Shown: one piece after another, positions 11,383 to 23,816 of the stretch
Layout of the letters: every line of letters begins with the position of its first letter
Numbering within the stretch: the first letter of the stretch is position 1
Assembly: GCA_017607445.1 (NCBI GenBank)
Contig: JAEVHH010000005.1
Span: forward strand, 3,787,001-3,851,000
Origin: Histoplasma ohiense
Taxonomy: Eukaryota > Ascomycota > Eurotiomycetes > Onygenales > Ajellomycetaceae
Reading direction: 5' to 3'
Length of the DNA stretch: 64,000 bases
The notes under the pieces: generated by a model
What the model saw: the letters and a program-made list of their open reading frames with translations, nothing else
Databases searched by the model: none
Told to the model about the DNA's origin: nothing
Program-made: the position numbers and the translations under genes

Positions 11383-13356
11383 TGTGTGTGTAGAGATATT
11401 TATCATGCAGGTGGTTGGCATCGTCGCCCTCTGGAGCCAGGACATGTGCTGGTTCTAGAATCGGTTACAGAGCAGAGAGTAGTTTTCCTTGCAATTAGGC
11501 TGGGGGCCTTGGTCAGAAATTCTTTCTCTGTTGGATCAGCGTCATGGCTGGTTTTCTCAAAGCTCCCCATTTCTTCTTCTTGCCTACAGAAGCACAAGCA
11601 CAAGCTTACTGTAGACCCTTGCTCTGATGTCCACCAACATTACCTCACGAAAATTTTTGCTCTGGATGCACGATGCCAGTTGATGCATGGTTCGCCAATA
11701 TTTTCTTGGTCGATAAGGTCCAGACGCAGAGGCCTGTTCTCCTGGAGCGGCTTTCTGCGACCACATAGGCATGCTAGCAGAAATTGATAATCCAGGGAAG
11801 TTTTAAAAAATCCAGCGTACATCGTAGCTTCTCGTACTCTGTACGGAGTTGATGGTCAGCAGATACACTATGCAATTCCAGGCTCACGTTGAGGTTATTT
11901 GCCACTGTCCCTTTTTGTTCTGTTGTTTCTTTTTAATCCTGATGATCGCCAGTCCAGCCACGGGGCTTCGATCCGTGCTTCCCCGTCCAACTTTGCAGTT
12001 CAAGGCCAATTGTTAACTTTTGGCGGCAGGCTAAACCCGCGCTAGGGCGAAACAACGTCCAAGCACTGTCGCGATTGAAGGGCCAAACAGAAACCCAGAG
12101 CTCAAGCACTCATAGACCATGCGGGGAAACGAGGAGGCGCTGAACTCTTGGCTCTGGGGGCTTGATATTCGAAGCATCCCGCGGCTGGTGGTCTGTGGAA
12201 CACAAGAGTGTGTCCAGCCATGGATTGCCACTTCATGATCGAAGGAAAATCGAATGCGTCCAGGCGGGACCTGGCCTCGTTAGTATCCCGTGCACAGCGC
12301 GAGGCCAAGTTGACGGAGAAAAAGAAAGGCGAGCGAGAGAGTCCTTGGCCTAGATTTTTGGGGGTAAACAGGATAAATAGTTAGCATCATTTGGTGAAGG
12401 ATTGGCCTGGAGGATCCTCTGTTGCTTTGCACGAGAGGAAGCAGTATATACTGGAGGCACCGCTGGGTGTTCCACTTCGGCCAACTGCGTCATTCCTATC
12501 CCCTGCTCGTCGCAATAATAATAGCAACTATACTCCGTAGTAAGAGGAGAATACGGCGACAGACCAGGTTATGCCACCGTCGTGGGTGTCCCCAACAGTA
12601 GCAACTAGTGAGCACAAGTCGTCGTGGTAGTCGTAGTGGTTGGTGGTGGCCTCCCCCTATTCACGGACGTCGTTGTCGATTGATTAATTAAATGGCCGGC
12701 GGCTGGTTCCATTCGCGTGCCCCTCTTTGCGCCGTCTCCGTCCTCCAACACCGCTTCCACACCTATTCCGCCTGGCTGGAGACAACCAGCAGCATTGCTC
12801 ATTGTTGGTGTATTTCCCCCGTCCTTGTGGCTCAGTTCCGTGTCGTTGCTTTTATTTGTTATCCTTCTTCCTGAACCGGCTTCCTTATATATATTCCCCC
12901 CAAGGCATCGTTTTTTGGCTTCCTCCCACTAATTGCTATTCACCTCGACCGCCGAATTATTGCAGCCTGGTAGCAGCGCGGCGCACGACGACTGTTCCTC
13001 ATCGTCCAGAGCCCGTTATCTACCTAGGTTGCCCTGGATTGAAATCTCCTAGCTATCCGAATGTCCCCGAAAGGAAGCAGGTAGTGCGGCCAGATCCAGA
13101 TCCGCAGTCTCCCTTTTACTCTTGCACCTCCAACCGCAAAACTACGCCGGATACCGGACTTGTGTGTGTACTCGAATATTGAATGAGCTTTTTCTGTGCT
13201 GATGAGCATGCTCTGTACATTCTACTGTTGTCAAGGAAGGCGATTTTCCAGCCATTTCGAGTTCTCGATACCCCGATAATATTTCCCGATTCCATTTCCA
13301 TCCCCAAGAGAATAGAGATTGTCGGGGCTATATGAGGTCGCAAGGTTCGCGGGACA
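8454..13356. other. Gene-poor 4.9-kb interval upstream of the histidine kinase
   Basis: Open frames of 60-193 codons lie on both strands, but none has a recognisable family or convincing splice structure. The best-looking is minus 8879-9226 (115 codons), which I cannot place. The stretch includes a T18 run followed by a GT repeat (11,352-11,391) and a GTGGTGGT-rich tract near 12,620-12,650. The last 1-2 kb may be a long promoter and 5' leader of the kinase gene. Confidence 0.45.
11352..11391. repeat. T-run followed by (GT)n microsatellite
   Basis: Eighteen T residues are followed directly by about eleven GT units. It is a simple-sequence repeat in the gene-poor interval. Confidence 0.9.
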
Positions 13357-16344
13357 ATGTCGAGTACTTTTGGACCAAATCCCTCCAGCCAATTCGTAGA
13401 TTCGGTTTTCATTAATCGCCAGACCCTTTATCTACCAGGCCTGACTTCCAGCGGAGAGCCGGAGCTTCTCAGTGGAATGATGAAATACTATGAGGTTGGA
13501 CAGAGCAATGCGATTGAACGTCTCCTAAGACTCAAGGAAGAATTAAGGGATGCTGAGACCGAGACATTTTGGAAACGGTTGCTAGAAGGAGTAGCAGCGA
13601 TTTGCAATGCCCAATGCTCGTTTGTAGCCTCCGCAAATCCCCAGCCGGTCCCTTGCCAGAATGGCTACGATACTCTGATGTCAGCCACTGAAACCCGTGA
13701 GTATTCTCCCTATATAGGTATCGCTCTGTACTATAACAATGGCGACTCGATCTCAGCGATGCACAGAAACTACAAGCATCTCGCTCGAGATATACCTTGT
13801 GACTTCATGAAGCACGACAAGGTTTTCCTCATCCCGGAAAACTTGACTTCATACATAAGCAATGGCCCAAATATGCTCCCATTCCCAATGGAGGCCTACT
13901 TGGCTGTTCCTTTGTTCTCCGGTGGAAAATGTTTTGCTCATTTTGGGCTGATGTGGACCGCTGAAGGTTTAGCGAGGCGTGATGTCTCCTGGGCATATCT
14001 TGAGATGATCCTACATTCCTTGGAGGACTTTGTACAACACCGCATCCTGGACGAACAGAACTACAAGAAGCCAATGCTCGTCCAGAAAAGAGACGAACAA
14101 CAGCGAAGAGGCAGAGCAAAAGCAAGTAGACCCACGGTCTATCATCACTCCACGACGGGCTCACAGTCGTTCAAACCGTATGCACGGAGCCTATCCCATG
14201 AGTTAAGAACACCGATGCAAGGGGTGGTTGGGATGCTGGATGTCATGCATGCCAACGTGCAAGAAGCAATGGACAAGCGTCTCGATGCAGCAGGAGTAGT
14301 TCCCGTGTTTCAGGAGCTCAAAGATAACATTGAGGCAATCCAAGGTTAGTTCCGTCTTCGATATTTAGCGTAGTTGGCGCCGTTCCATCATTATTTTGGA
14401 TGTCAAGTCGTGTTAATGGCCTGGTACAACGTTACAGATAGCGTTCGAAGAGCAGTGGAGGCAGCTGATAATGTGGTGCATGCTTACGATCTAAATATGC
14501 AAATACCTGAAACACCCCAGAACCAGGCTGGTGAGCAAAGTACTGGAGCTTCTTTGCGGTCGTATAGTGGAGAATACGATACTCGTCCGAATATCCTAAT
14601 CGAAGGGAACAACATTGCTGTAAATCCATACAAGCGTAGAAGGAGTAGTCCAGTTGATTGGAATTATAGCCCTCCGTCAGGATCTAGATCACCTAGATTA
14701 CGTCGACGAGAACTCTCACCCCGAAGAGCAGATGTCAAGACGGTAGTTGAAGAGAGCGACAAAATCGTTCAAGCCGGCCCGCGAGTCGAGGAAGACAACG
14801 AAGTCCAAGAAGCTTTGATCAATGCACGACGCGCCTCAATCCCCGAGCAGTTTTCGTGTTCTAGCATATACGTTAAACCCAAGGTCTTCCCTCCGATGAC
14901 ACTGCAGTCCACCAAAATCCGTGAGATACTCCAACCGCTTATCCACGAATCACTCCATGTAGGAGGCCGTCCAGATTCCGCTTTCGTTGAGCCGAACATG
15001 TTTGGGCAAAAAATCGAGATTAGGTCAAGATCTTCAAATGGACGGGCTTCGACAAAGATTATCGATTGGTTTGTCGACCCCTCAGTGCCGGATATCTTAT
15101 ATGTCGACGAAAGAGACTTTACCAAGTTGGTGTCCTGCGTCTTTATCAACGCTCTCAAGTTTACAGAGTCTGGAACCATTACGCTTGTTACAAAGTTGAG
15201 TAGTTCGGGCAAGTGCGTTTTAATTAATATCAGCGATACTGGAACCGGTATTCCAGAGGACTTTCTTCCAAACCTCTTCCAGCCTTTTGCTCGAGAAGAC
15301 GACTCTACAACGAGGAGCAAGGAAGGTTTGGGACTCGGGCTGTTAGTCGCCAAGGGCTTGTCTAGGAAGCTTGGAGGTGATTTAAGATGTCGTCGTTCTT
15401 CGACAAGAGAACCAGATCGTGGATCCGAATTCGAAATCCGGCTACCCATAAGCCCCAACGACAGTGTCAGCCCGCCAACCACGCCCCAACGCGACGAGTG
15501 CACTGTTTCCCAATCGAATTCGAACCCATCTTCGCGTTGCGACAGTCAAACAAATGGGCCTAAATCGGTTGGGAATGGTTCCGAAACTGCCCCATCGGAT
15601 CCTTCTCCAAACCGCCCGGCACCAGCTCGAGCAAGCTCGAGCTTCACAAACGGCGGTTGGCTAGCGCCCTCACGTCGCCTATCGATTTCATCCCGTGGCG
15701 GTTCCGCCCTTCTTAGCTCCAATGGCTATGACCGCCATCTTGCGGACAAATACCCTCTCACGTTTCTTGTAGCCGAAGACAACAAAATCAATAGACGAAT
15801 TCTCGTTAGCATGCTTGCGAAGCTGGGATACAACGATGTATATGAGGCTTTCAACGGCAAAGAAGCTGTTCGTATTATGAGCGAGATGATCTTGAACGAC
15901 GTTGTCCCCGACCCAGGACCACCCCCGCAAAGTCCTTCTAGTCGAAGTGTCTCCGAAATGAGCACTGACACGATAACGTCGCTCATAGAAGACTGCCAAA
16001 TGTCAACATTCAACGAGCCGTCTATCAAGCAGGTGCCCAAATCGAAGTTTGTCGACGTCATCCTCATGGATCTCTGGATGCCCGATATGGACGGATATCA
16101 GGCGACGGAGGAAATACTGGATATGGTTGGGAGTCATCGTGATAGAATGCGGAGTGCGAACCCGGACGTTTTATTACCACCCAGCCCGACTATCCTAGCA
16201 GTCAGTGCGGATGTCACGGATGAGGCGTTGGGACGAGCTACCAAAGTGGGGATGGAAGGCTATATGACGAAACCATACAAGTTGGCCGACCTGGAAAGGC
16301 TGATTGTGGAATTTTGCGGCAACCGTGAATCATGGGAGATGTGA
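13357..16344 (+). CDS. Soluble hybrid histidine kinase with receiver domain
   Basis: Exons 13,357-14,344 and 14,408-16,344 are joined by a 63-nt intron (GTTAGT to CAAG) and give about 974 residues. There are no membrane spans. Residues roughly 60-260 look like a GAF-type sensor region. The phospho-acceptor box is SHELRTPMQG, with His about 281. The catalytic domain has an N box (INALKFT, Asn about 577), G1 (DTGTGIP, Asp about 606) and G2 (GLGLGLLVAKG). A Ser/Pro-rich linker leads to a receiver domain with acidic pocket AEDNK (about 786-787) and phospho-Asp in LMDLWMPDMDG (about Asp884), ending with MTKPYK. The receiver has an insertion of about 50 residues, rich in Ser/Pro, before the phospho-Asp strand. 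Signals should pass through a phosphotransfer protein to Ssk1/Skn7-type regulators. The fungal HHK group is not assigned. Confidence 0.93.
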
Positions 16345-17723
16345 GAGAGGAGAGAAATCGAAAAGGGGGAGGCTGGGTATTTCTCCTCTGATTTCAGCAC
16401 AGTTCCTCCTGCTACAATCCATGTTTCGGGACGGGGATTGTGGGACTTGTGTGTGTGAACTGCACCTTCTAAACATGACCCGTTATTATTTTATTTTATT
16501 TTTTTTGTTCCTCCCTTCTTTTCCCAACCCGTTTCTTTTTAGAACGCCTGGGGGATAGAGGGTGGTCGCCCCTTTCAAGAATTAAAAACTCTAGGATACC
16601 CAGGATTCAGTGATTATTAAAATGCGAATGTGTTAATAGTGAACGAAGCCGTTGGAAGAAGACATAATGACAGGTGGAAGCAGGGCCACGGGTTCGACGA
16701 GCAGCTTGTACAGTACAATGTTGCCCACCTCGCCACAGCATATATGGTCGGACCGTCTGCTCACTTCGAAGGGATGTCTTTTTATTTCCCCTTTCGAATC
16801 TGTGGTAGAGATGACGACCGGCCCCATGCCGCTGTTTGTCCTCTCGCCCACTTTTGAACCGCAAGCTCTGGATATCGCCCTTGGCCTCCTTTGTTTATGC
16901 TCAATTCATGTTTGCCGTATATGACGTGTTGTGGGGACTCTCCCCCTAATTGCTTCGCTTGCTTCACCAACATCTAGTTTAAGCCTGTTAGCCCAATTTT
17001 TGTCTGCGGGAAGAAGTAGGACGGAGAACATGCTGTTTTCTTTTTGTGATATATTGGTGTTTGGCATCTTAACTGAGGATACAAGGCCGGAGTTTGCCTT
17101 TCAGTTAGAGCAGCCTGCGGAGCATTCCTATTTAGATAACCGTCTATGGCTTTGCAGGGTTATAGCTATATGTCCCCAACCAGTGGTTATCACCGTCAAG
17201 GGCGTTATTGGCGTGCCTGTGACTTGCTTTTGCAAGATTACTGCCATACCCGTAGCATTTTTGATAGATGTTATTATTCATCTTCGTGAAATATCCTCGC
17301 TGTCAGGGCAATGTATGTACTGTATCCGCCGCCCTGCTCACCTCTATCGTCAACCTGATCAACCAAGCGACAATATTCCCCTTGGGCTTTTTGCCCTTGC
17401 TTAGATCCCGCTCCTAAATCCTGTTTTGCCGATCGGCTAGCAAGCGCCAGAGTGCGCCGTGTTTCTTCGGCCCACAATGGCATTCTTTTCGAATCGATTC
17501 GGGGCGCTCACTATCTGCAGCTTTGGCGGGCAGCTCTGCACGCTCCATACCATACCAAGAGCCCAGATAATAATAATAATAATAATAGTAGAGCGGTTTG
17601 TTCAATTGGACGCAGTGGAAGGAGGACCAAGCATATAAAGGCGTCCATTCGCCCGACTTCAAGTACCTCAAACCCTGGTTTGCGCTGAACTCAAAAGGTC
17701 AAAGAGCGCCTATCGGCTCAAGC
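16345..17723. other. Intergenic region between kinase and M20 peptidase
   Basis: It holds the kinase 3' region and the likely promoter and leader of the peptidase gene. A 157-codon open frame at 16,931-17,404 (+) has no recognisable family. An ATA repeat lies at about 17,567-17,588. Nothing else is supported. Confidence 0.5.
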
Positions 17724-19037
17724 ATGAAGCTTTCGAATCTCGCAGCGCTGCTGTCCGCATCGACGGTCGCCCCCGTGGCAGCCGGCTACGTGAGTCAGGA
17801 TATCATCAGAGCCGACACAATGAACGTCGCCGTCACCGCTGCCGCAAACGCTCAAGATGAAGACCTGCTGGAAAAGATAATATCTAGTTCCCCGCTCCTC
17901 TCCCTCCACCGCACGATCTGCCAGATCGCGTCAGTCTCCAACCATGAATCTGCCGTCGGCGAAGCATTGATCAAATACCTGGGTGAAAATGGCTTCACCA
18001 CCGAAAAACAAATGGTCCCCGTCGACGAGGATGACGACAGCACCGACAAGCGCTTTAACATCTGGGCCTATCCAGAAGGGTCCCCGAAGCCCAAGATCAT
18101 CTTGACCAGCCATATTGATACTGTTCCCCCGCACATTGACTATAACCTCCAAGCGCCGGAGGGCGACTTTGATCGCGCCAGCATCACCATTAAGGGCCGT
18201 GGCACCGTGGATGCGAAAGCCAGCGTCGCCGCAATGATTATTGCGGCCCTGGGCCATCTGAAGGAGCACCCCGACGTGCCACTGGGTCTCCTATTCGTCG
18301 TCAGCGAGGAAAAAGGCGGCACGGGCATGGTGCATTTCTCCGACTCGGATCTCAACACCACTCCGCCGTTCTTCCACACGCTCATCTTCGGCGAGCCGAC
18401 GGAGCTCAAGCTGGTCGATGGCCACAAGGGCAACCTCCGCTTCGACGTCGAAGCAAGGGGCGTCTCGGCCCACTCGGGTTACCCCTGGCTCGGCCACAGC
18501 GCCATCTCGGAGATTCTACCGGTTCTTGAGCGCATAGATAAACTGGGTGATATCCCCGTCAAGGACGGTGGGTTGCCCGCCAGCGAGAAATATGGCCGCA
18601 CGACGCTGAACATCGGTATGCTCAAGGGTGGCGCGGCGAGCAACGTCGTGCCGGAATCTGCGTCTGCTAGCGTCGCCGTCCGTCTTGCGGCCGGCACGAT
18701 AGAAGATGCGCAGAATATCATTCGCAAGGCGGTCGCAGACGCCTGTGGCGGAAGCAAGAATATAACCATCACATTCCCCGATAGCAAGGCCTACCCGCCT
18801 GTCGATTTAGATACAGATGTTGATGGTTTTGAGTTGTTGACGGTCAATTACGGGACCGATATTCCGAAGTTGGACATCCACGATGAAGACTCCGATGTTA
18901 AGGTCAAGAGATACCTGTATGGCCCGGGAACTATCCTTGTGGCACACGGCGTTGATGAGGCGCTTACAGTGGGCGATTTAGAGAAGGCGGTTAAGGGATA
19001 TGCGAAGTTGATTGATGCAGCGGTTAGGAGAGGTTAA
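17724..19037 (+). CDS. Secreted M20-family metallo-carboxypeptidase
   Basis: A single exon encodes 437 residues. I chose the ATG at 17,724 because it gives a signal peptide (MKLSNLAALLSASTVAPVAA); the frame is open upstream to 17,598. The M20 zinc-peptidase/deacylase motifs are present: SHIDTVPPH (His130, Asp132), GRGTVDAKAS (bridging Asp163), SEEKGG (general base Glu195, ligand Glu196), FGEPTE, and GPGTILVAHG (His408). The central dimerisation-type domain lies around residues 235-350 (KGNLRFDVEARGVSAHSG). This matches the group annotated in Onygenales as probable secreted carboxypeptidases. The likely role is release of C-terminal residues from extracellular peptides; specificity is not deducible. 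Confidence 0.92.
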   Translation: MKLSNLAALLSASTVAPVAAGYVSQDIIRADTMNVAVTAAANAQDEDLLEKIISSSPLLSLHRTICQIASVSNHESAVGEALIKYLGENGFTTEKQMVPVDEDDDSTDKRFNIWAYPEGSPKPKIILTSHIDTVPPHIDYNLQAPEGDFDRASITIKGRGTVDAKASVAAMIIAALGHLKEHPDVPLGLLFVVSEEKGGTGMVHFSDSDLNTTPPFFHTLIFGEPTELKLVDGHKGNLRFDVEARGVSAHSGYPWLGHSAISEILPVLERIDKLGDIPVKDGGLPASEKYGRTTLNIGMLKGGAASNVVPESASASVAVRLAAGTIEDAQNIIRKAVADACGGSKNITITFPDSKAYPPVDLDTDVDGFELLTVNYGTDIPKLDIHDEDSDVKVKRYLYGPGTILVAHGVDEALTVGDLEKAVKGYAKLIDAAVRRG

Positions 19038-20238
19038 AAGGACATTAATGCTTTTCCTTTTCAGATATGTAGTCTCTTCCGCTTTTTTTTTTTTTTTTTG
19101 CGGGGGGGGGGGGGATACTCCCCATTTTCGGACTCTGTTCAGGGATCCTACTTCACAGACTTTCAAAGCATTATGAAGGTCTCTCTGTCCTGCTTCTTTG
19201 GCATTTGATTATACCCACGCCTCATTTGCTTACAGATAAGGCTATCTATCTAGCTCAATGCGAGCTGCGTAAACTTGCACGCAGATTTTGAGCGAGCTGG
19301 ATCAGAATACAATATTACCTGATGTCCCTCCGAATGTCTCAGTCACAATTCATGGTCTCCATTATCTAGCTTGATGCCCTGCCTATCCATTAGTTGTTTG
19401 CTCTATTGACTCTACAGCTAGGGATCAATAAACACGCTTCATTTCAAACTCCATGTCCACTCCTCGCACTGTCCGACATCTCTATCCAATCCAAATAAAC
19501 ATCAGTCGAATGGCAGATGAGAAGATTTCCCGCCACGAATGAGGTAGGGCTAGTCAGATGCAAATCTCAGAGGCACTTTCTTTCTTTCCCCCCTTCCTTT
19601 GTCCCAGGAGTAACAAATCCAGTACCGTCCCAGGCTCGTATGCGCTCTATACTACGGCAAAACTGCCCATAGGCACATATATAGCGAATGGTGAGTGACT
19701 GGATTGAGGACGGTGGCCCGCGAAGGGGTCATCCGCCATCCGCGGTTGTCCTGACAAGTTTGTTGGAACTTGAGGACCTGAGATATGACTATCACCAGGA
19801 AGCAAGGGGAGAGTACGTGTCTCTAACTAGTTCAGGAGAACGAGAGATGCAGAATCAACACGGCATGCCCTATACGGAACGGCGAAAATGATGCACGTCG
19901 GGTGGTGGTAGCTCATGGGAGTAGTGAGGAAAGAGAAAGAGAAAAAAACTTTCAGGGAAAAAGAAATAGTTGCAGTCCTCATGTGTCCTAATGAAATCGG
20001 AGGAAAAAGACAAGAAAAAAAACCAAAGCTTTGAAATATATATCCATGCAGAAGGTAAGGGGTATTCAGCCAATTCATTGAACCTAGCACGGAAAAGAAA
20101 AAAAGACAGTACAAGACATAGAAAATAAAAAAAGAATACAGATCTAGAACACTGAAATGAATTCTTCGTCAATGCCATGCACAAAATGCCATGAAACAAC
20201 CAAAAAGAAACTAAGCAGAACGCCAAAAGTTACGAAAG
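19038..20238. other. Convergent 3' intergenic region
   Basis: It separates the M20 peptidase (+) and the GH47 gene (-). A T17 run followed by a G12 run is at about 19,083-19,113. Short open frames near 19,688-20,226 are not convincing. No gene is supported. Confidence 0.55.
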
Positions 20239-22554
20239 TCAACTCCCCTTCCCATGCTTCCGCTTCCACCCAGTCTTAAACAACTGCCCCATCTGAAACC
20301 GCGGAAACACATGGGCCTCCGTATTAAACACAGTCGCCTCCAACGGCAAAAACTCCCTGTCCGAAAACAACAAGTAGAAATACTTCAACGTCTCAGCCAG
20401 CCAGAAACTCTCCATGTTATCCCTCTGCGCCGCAGGTATCACATCGACATTATCCAGCGATGTGAACGCACGTATGTGTGACGAGGGCGTCCTCCGCTTG
20501 GCCTCTAGATCTACGTTCTTATTGTGCGGGTCGCGGATCGGCGGGTCTCTATCCTGCATGCTGATTGAGGTGTGGTTCACGAAGTTCTTGAACATCTGCC
20601 AGCCCCAGTGCCGGTACGTGTCGTCTTCGAGGATGCGGTACATGTACAGCAGTGACTCGACGGTCTCGGGGCGTTGGAGGTTGTGTTTGTCCTGCGGCAT
20701 GATGACGACGTCCTTGCGCCACGCGCTGTTGGCGTTCGTGAGTGGGCAGAGGGGTTTGGATGTTAGGTGCAAATCTGCCAAAGCAGATTTGGAAGTAGCG
20801 GCGTTCTTGAGTAAGTCTGGGAACACATTTTTCATCATACGGGGCGGGTCGTCGATCTCAAAATATGTGATTTCCGGCGCGAGGCCTGTGTTTGTTGCGA
20901 CGTAAGTGGCCCAGCAGGTTTTCATGAGTTCTTTGGCGAGGAGGATTTCTTCTTCTTGCTTGTGGCCCCAACCTGGGGTCTTCCGAGCTTGGGAGATTGG
21001 CAGGCCACCTGTTGCGGCGAGGGAGATAGTGCCGGGCATGAAGCAGACGAGATGGTCCATTTTTGGAACCAGCTCATGTTTGAGACCGTTCGGCCTCTCG
21101 CCAATGACTGTGAGAGAAGCATGTTTCGTATATGTGACAAGATGTTCGCGGATGCCCATGAGCGCCTCATTCCACATATCAAGGTAGATCGGCTCTTCAC
21201 TAGAAGTTTGGAGGTACTGTTTAATCAAGTATTCTGTGGTATCATCTAGCTGTCAGTATGATGGCCAAAACACAAACAAGGAGACATTGAAGAACAAAGC
21301 CGCTTGAGCTCACCGTAGTACGAGTCCCCGCGGCTCCCCAGCCGGATATTCTGGCCCATAAATTTTCCTGAACTCGGCTCAATAAAGATAGGAACGAGGC
21401 CACCCTCCATTCCATTTGCTTCGACGACCTCCATGACCTTCTCCACTTTCTCCCAGTAGTTTGCCTCCCCCGTAAGTTTCGCAAGATACTTAAATTCGAG
21501 CTGGAGGGTGGTTGCCTCAGCCGTCGAAGAGGCACCGAAATCCATGTGGGATTCTACGCCTACGCTCGTATTAAGGTTAATACTCGCATATGGTACACCG
21601 GATGGAGATTCAAATGCGCCAAGCAGTCGGTCAGCAAGACCTGTGGCTTTTTCGATATACAGATCCTCGCCGGGAGCTCCATCATCATCGTCTGCAATCG
21701 GGGCGAGGTTGGGGTATGTCGTCGACAGATAATGCGCAGAGAGGAGGCCACCGAGCATTCGAATGGTCGTCTCGAAAGTATTGACAGGATGGTCCTGGTC
21801 ATAGCGGAGAGAGGTATGGATCCAATTCCTGGCATTTTGCACACGGGATGTCAGGTTCATGATCATCAATGTATCCAGCGAGTCGACGATTATCCAGCCC
21901 AATCCGCCCTTGACCATGTCTTCACCTTTCTTGCTCAGCGGTTTGTATATGTCGTGGCCTGCAGTATCATCACAAAGGATTCATCATCAGCCGACTTGTC
22001 CATTTCTCCTAAAACATCCAACACGAGTTTCCTCGTCACAAAAGAGTGGGGAGGAGAGAGTTGTCTGTGAGAAGAAACCTACCCCAGGCATGAGACGCAT
22101 AATCGTCCCAACTAATGATAAACGCATCTCGAACCTTCTCCCTTCTCGCCGCCCAATCCACCACTCCCTTCCCATCCCTCTCATCCCCCTCAAACCCCCC
22201 TTTCTCCTTCTCCAGAGCTCTCATCCACTTCCACAAATTGCCCTCATGCTTAGTAGTTTTCATTCGCACCACCTGCCCCGGTGCCGTCATATGCACAAGC
22301 ACCCACACAATACCCAAGAACACCAACCCAGCCGATACCCAGGTAATTTTTCGCCGTCTCCGGACCTGCCGTGAGGCGTAATGTGGTTTGTCTTTGTACA
22401 TGGGCAGATTGCTGTTGCTGTTCGGGTTCATGAAGCTGGCGAAGGAGAACCCGTGGTTGTCGACGTTGGCTCTTGTGGCGCGCCAATAGCCGTCCTCATA
22501 CTCGCGCTGGGAGGAGGAGAAGGAAGGGACATTGCTGGGGAGTTTGAAGGACAT
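20239..22554 (-). CDS. GH47 class I alpha-1,2-mannosidase, type II membrane protein
   Basis: Exons 22,554-22,083, 21,958-21,314 and 21,245-20,239 give about 707 residues. Introns are 124 nt (GTAGGT to GCAG) and 68 nt (GTGAGC to CTAG, with TACTGAC branch), and phases agree. Residues 1-69 are cytosolic and basic near the end; one membrane anchor spans about 70-89 (ITWVSAGLVFLGIVWVLVHM). The GH47 domain follows: the conserved AWGHDIYKPLSKKGEDM across intron 1, then GLGWIIVDSLDTLMIM, ETTIRMLGGLLSAHYLS, LRLGSRGDSYYG-type and DHLVCFMPG motifs. The calcium-binding end VFNTEAHVFP replaces the more usual NTEAHPF. Members trim mannose from N-glycans in the ER or Golgi. It is somewhat longer than yeast Mns1. 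Confidence 0.93.
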
Positions 22555-23816
22555 TGTTTTTTTTAATTTTCCCTCCCTCCTCTTTTTCGTTGTCTTACAA
22601 CATATATTTTATAAACCTTTTTATTCTTGGCCCTTATAAAAAGGGGGTGCTGCTTTGTGCGATCCGGCTGCTTGCTTGCCAGCGTGTTTGTGCTGTGTAT
22701 TTGTTTGAAGAAAAAGTCTCCGGGGCCGACCAAAGAAAAACCCGGGTCAGAGTAGTGCGTTTCCGAGCTTCCTTGTCCGTTGCTAAAGCTCCGTAGTCAC
22801 GGATATGTTGAGACTTGCCGCACCAGTTATGATATTCAACGCAAAAGAGAAATAAATCAGTAAAGAATTCCCTTTGCGGGCACAAGCAGTAACCTTCAGT
22901 CCACTGCCGCCGTGATCTGGCTTCTCAACTAAGTAATACCGCGTATAAGATAGACTGCTCGATAAGCCTGAAAACCCAAGTATATACCTAATCCTTGAAG
23001 GCACAGAAAGCACAGAAAGCTTCTTTTAGGAGGAGAATAAGTAGTTAGTATGTTGACTGGATGCGGCACGACAGGAACTTGTTTTCGCGAACTGGAGATA
23101 TTGCACACTCAGGGAGAGAGCACAGAGAAAAACACCAGCACAGACCGCTCGCTCGTCCCTTGGCTGTTGGTAAGGTCGCGGAAGGGAGATGTCGGGTCAT
23201 GTAACTTTGAAACGAAAGCGGGAGTTAAATTTTATTCATCATGGTATTAATAAGGTTCGTTTGTTGCCGTGCACGGATCGTTAGGTTGCGGAGCTCGGGT
23301 TTCGGTTTCCCGAGTGAAGAGGATGCAAGCCGGAGACAGGGAGCACTCTGCATTTGGCTAATAAATGGCAATGGGGACGTTGAATTTTTCTTTCTCATGA
23401 AACGAGGAGGATAGATAGATAGATAGATAGAGCCATTGCTTGATAATTCAGATGAAGGAATTGAAACGAAAGATGCGTTGTCGCGGTGGGTGTGTTTGGC
23501 GTGTTTGCGGCATTGTCCTCCCCGACTGTCGAAATCTAACAAACCATCTTCAGATTTACGGCGCACAATAGCTACTCAGAGGGTATTCTTCCAGCAGAAA
23601 AGAAGAAATGCTATAACCACTCCTTGAACAATGCGGGAGCCAGCCAGTTAAGAATGCATTGCAATGTAGTCTAGTTCATTTATGCAACAGTCTACTTTAC
23701 AGGACGTGGAAAATGTCTGGCGAGGGCCGGAGGACCTGAACCAGAAGATAGATCAAAAATGGGGTGAAATGTAGGGGAGAATAAACTAAAGAGCGATCAA
23801 ACAGAAAAGGCCCCCA
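22555..23816. other. Promoter region of GH47 and 3' region of RPT4
   Basis: No gene is supported. An ATAG repeat is at 23,410-23,430. Open frames of up to 113 codons have no recognisable features. Confidence 0.5.

Noticed and set aside
16931..17404. 157-codon ORF upstream of the M20 peptidase
   Set aside because: No family resemblance or splice logic; lies in the probable promoter and leader.
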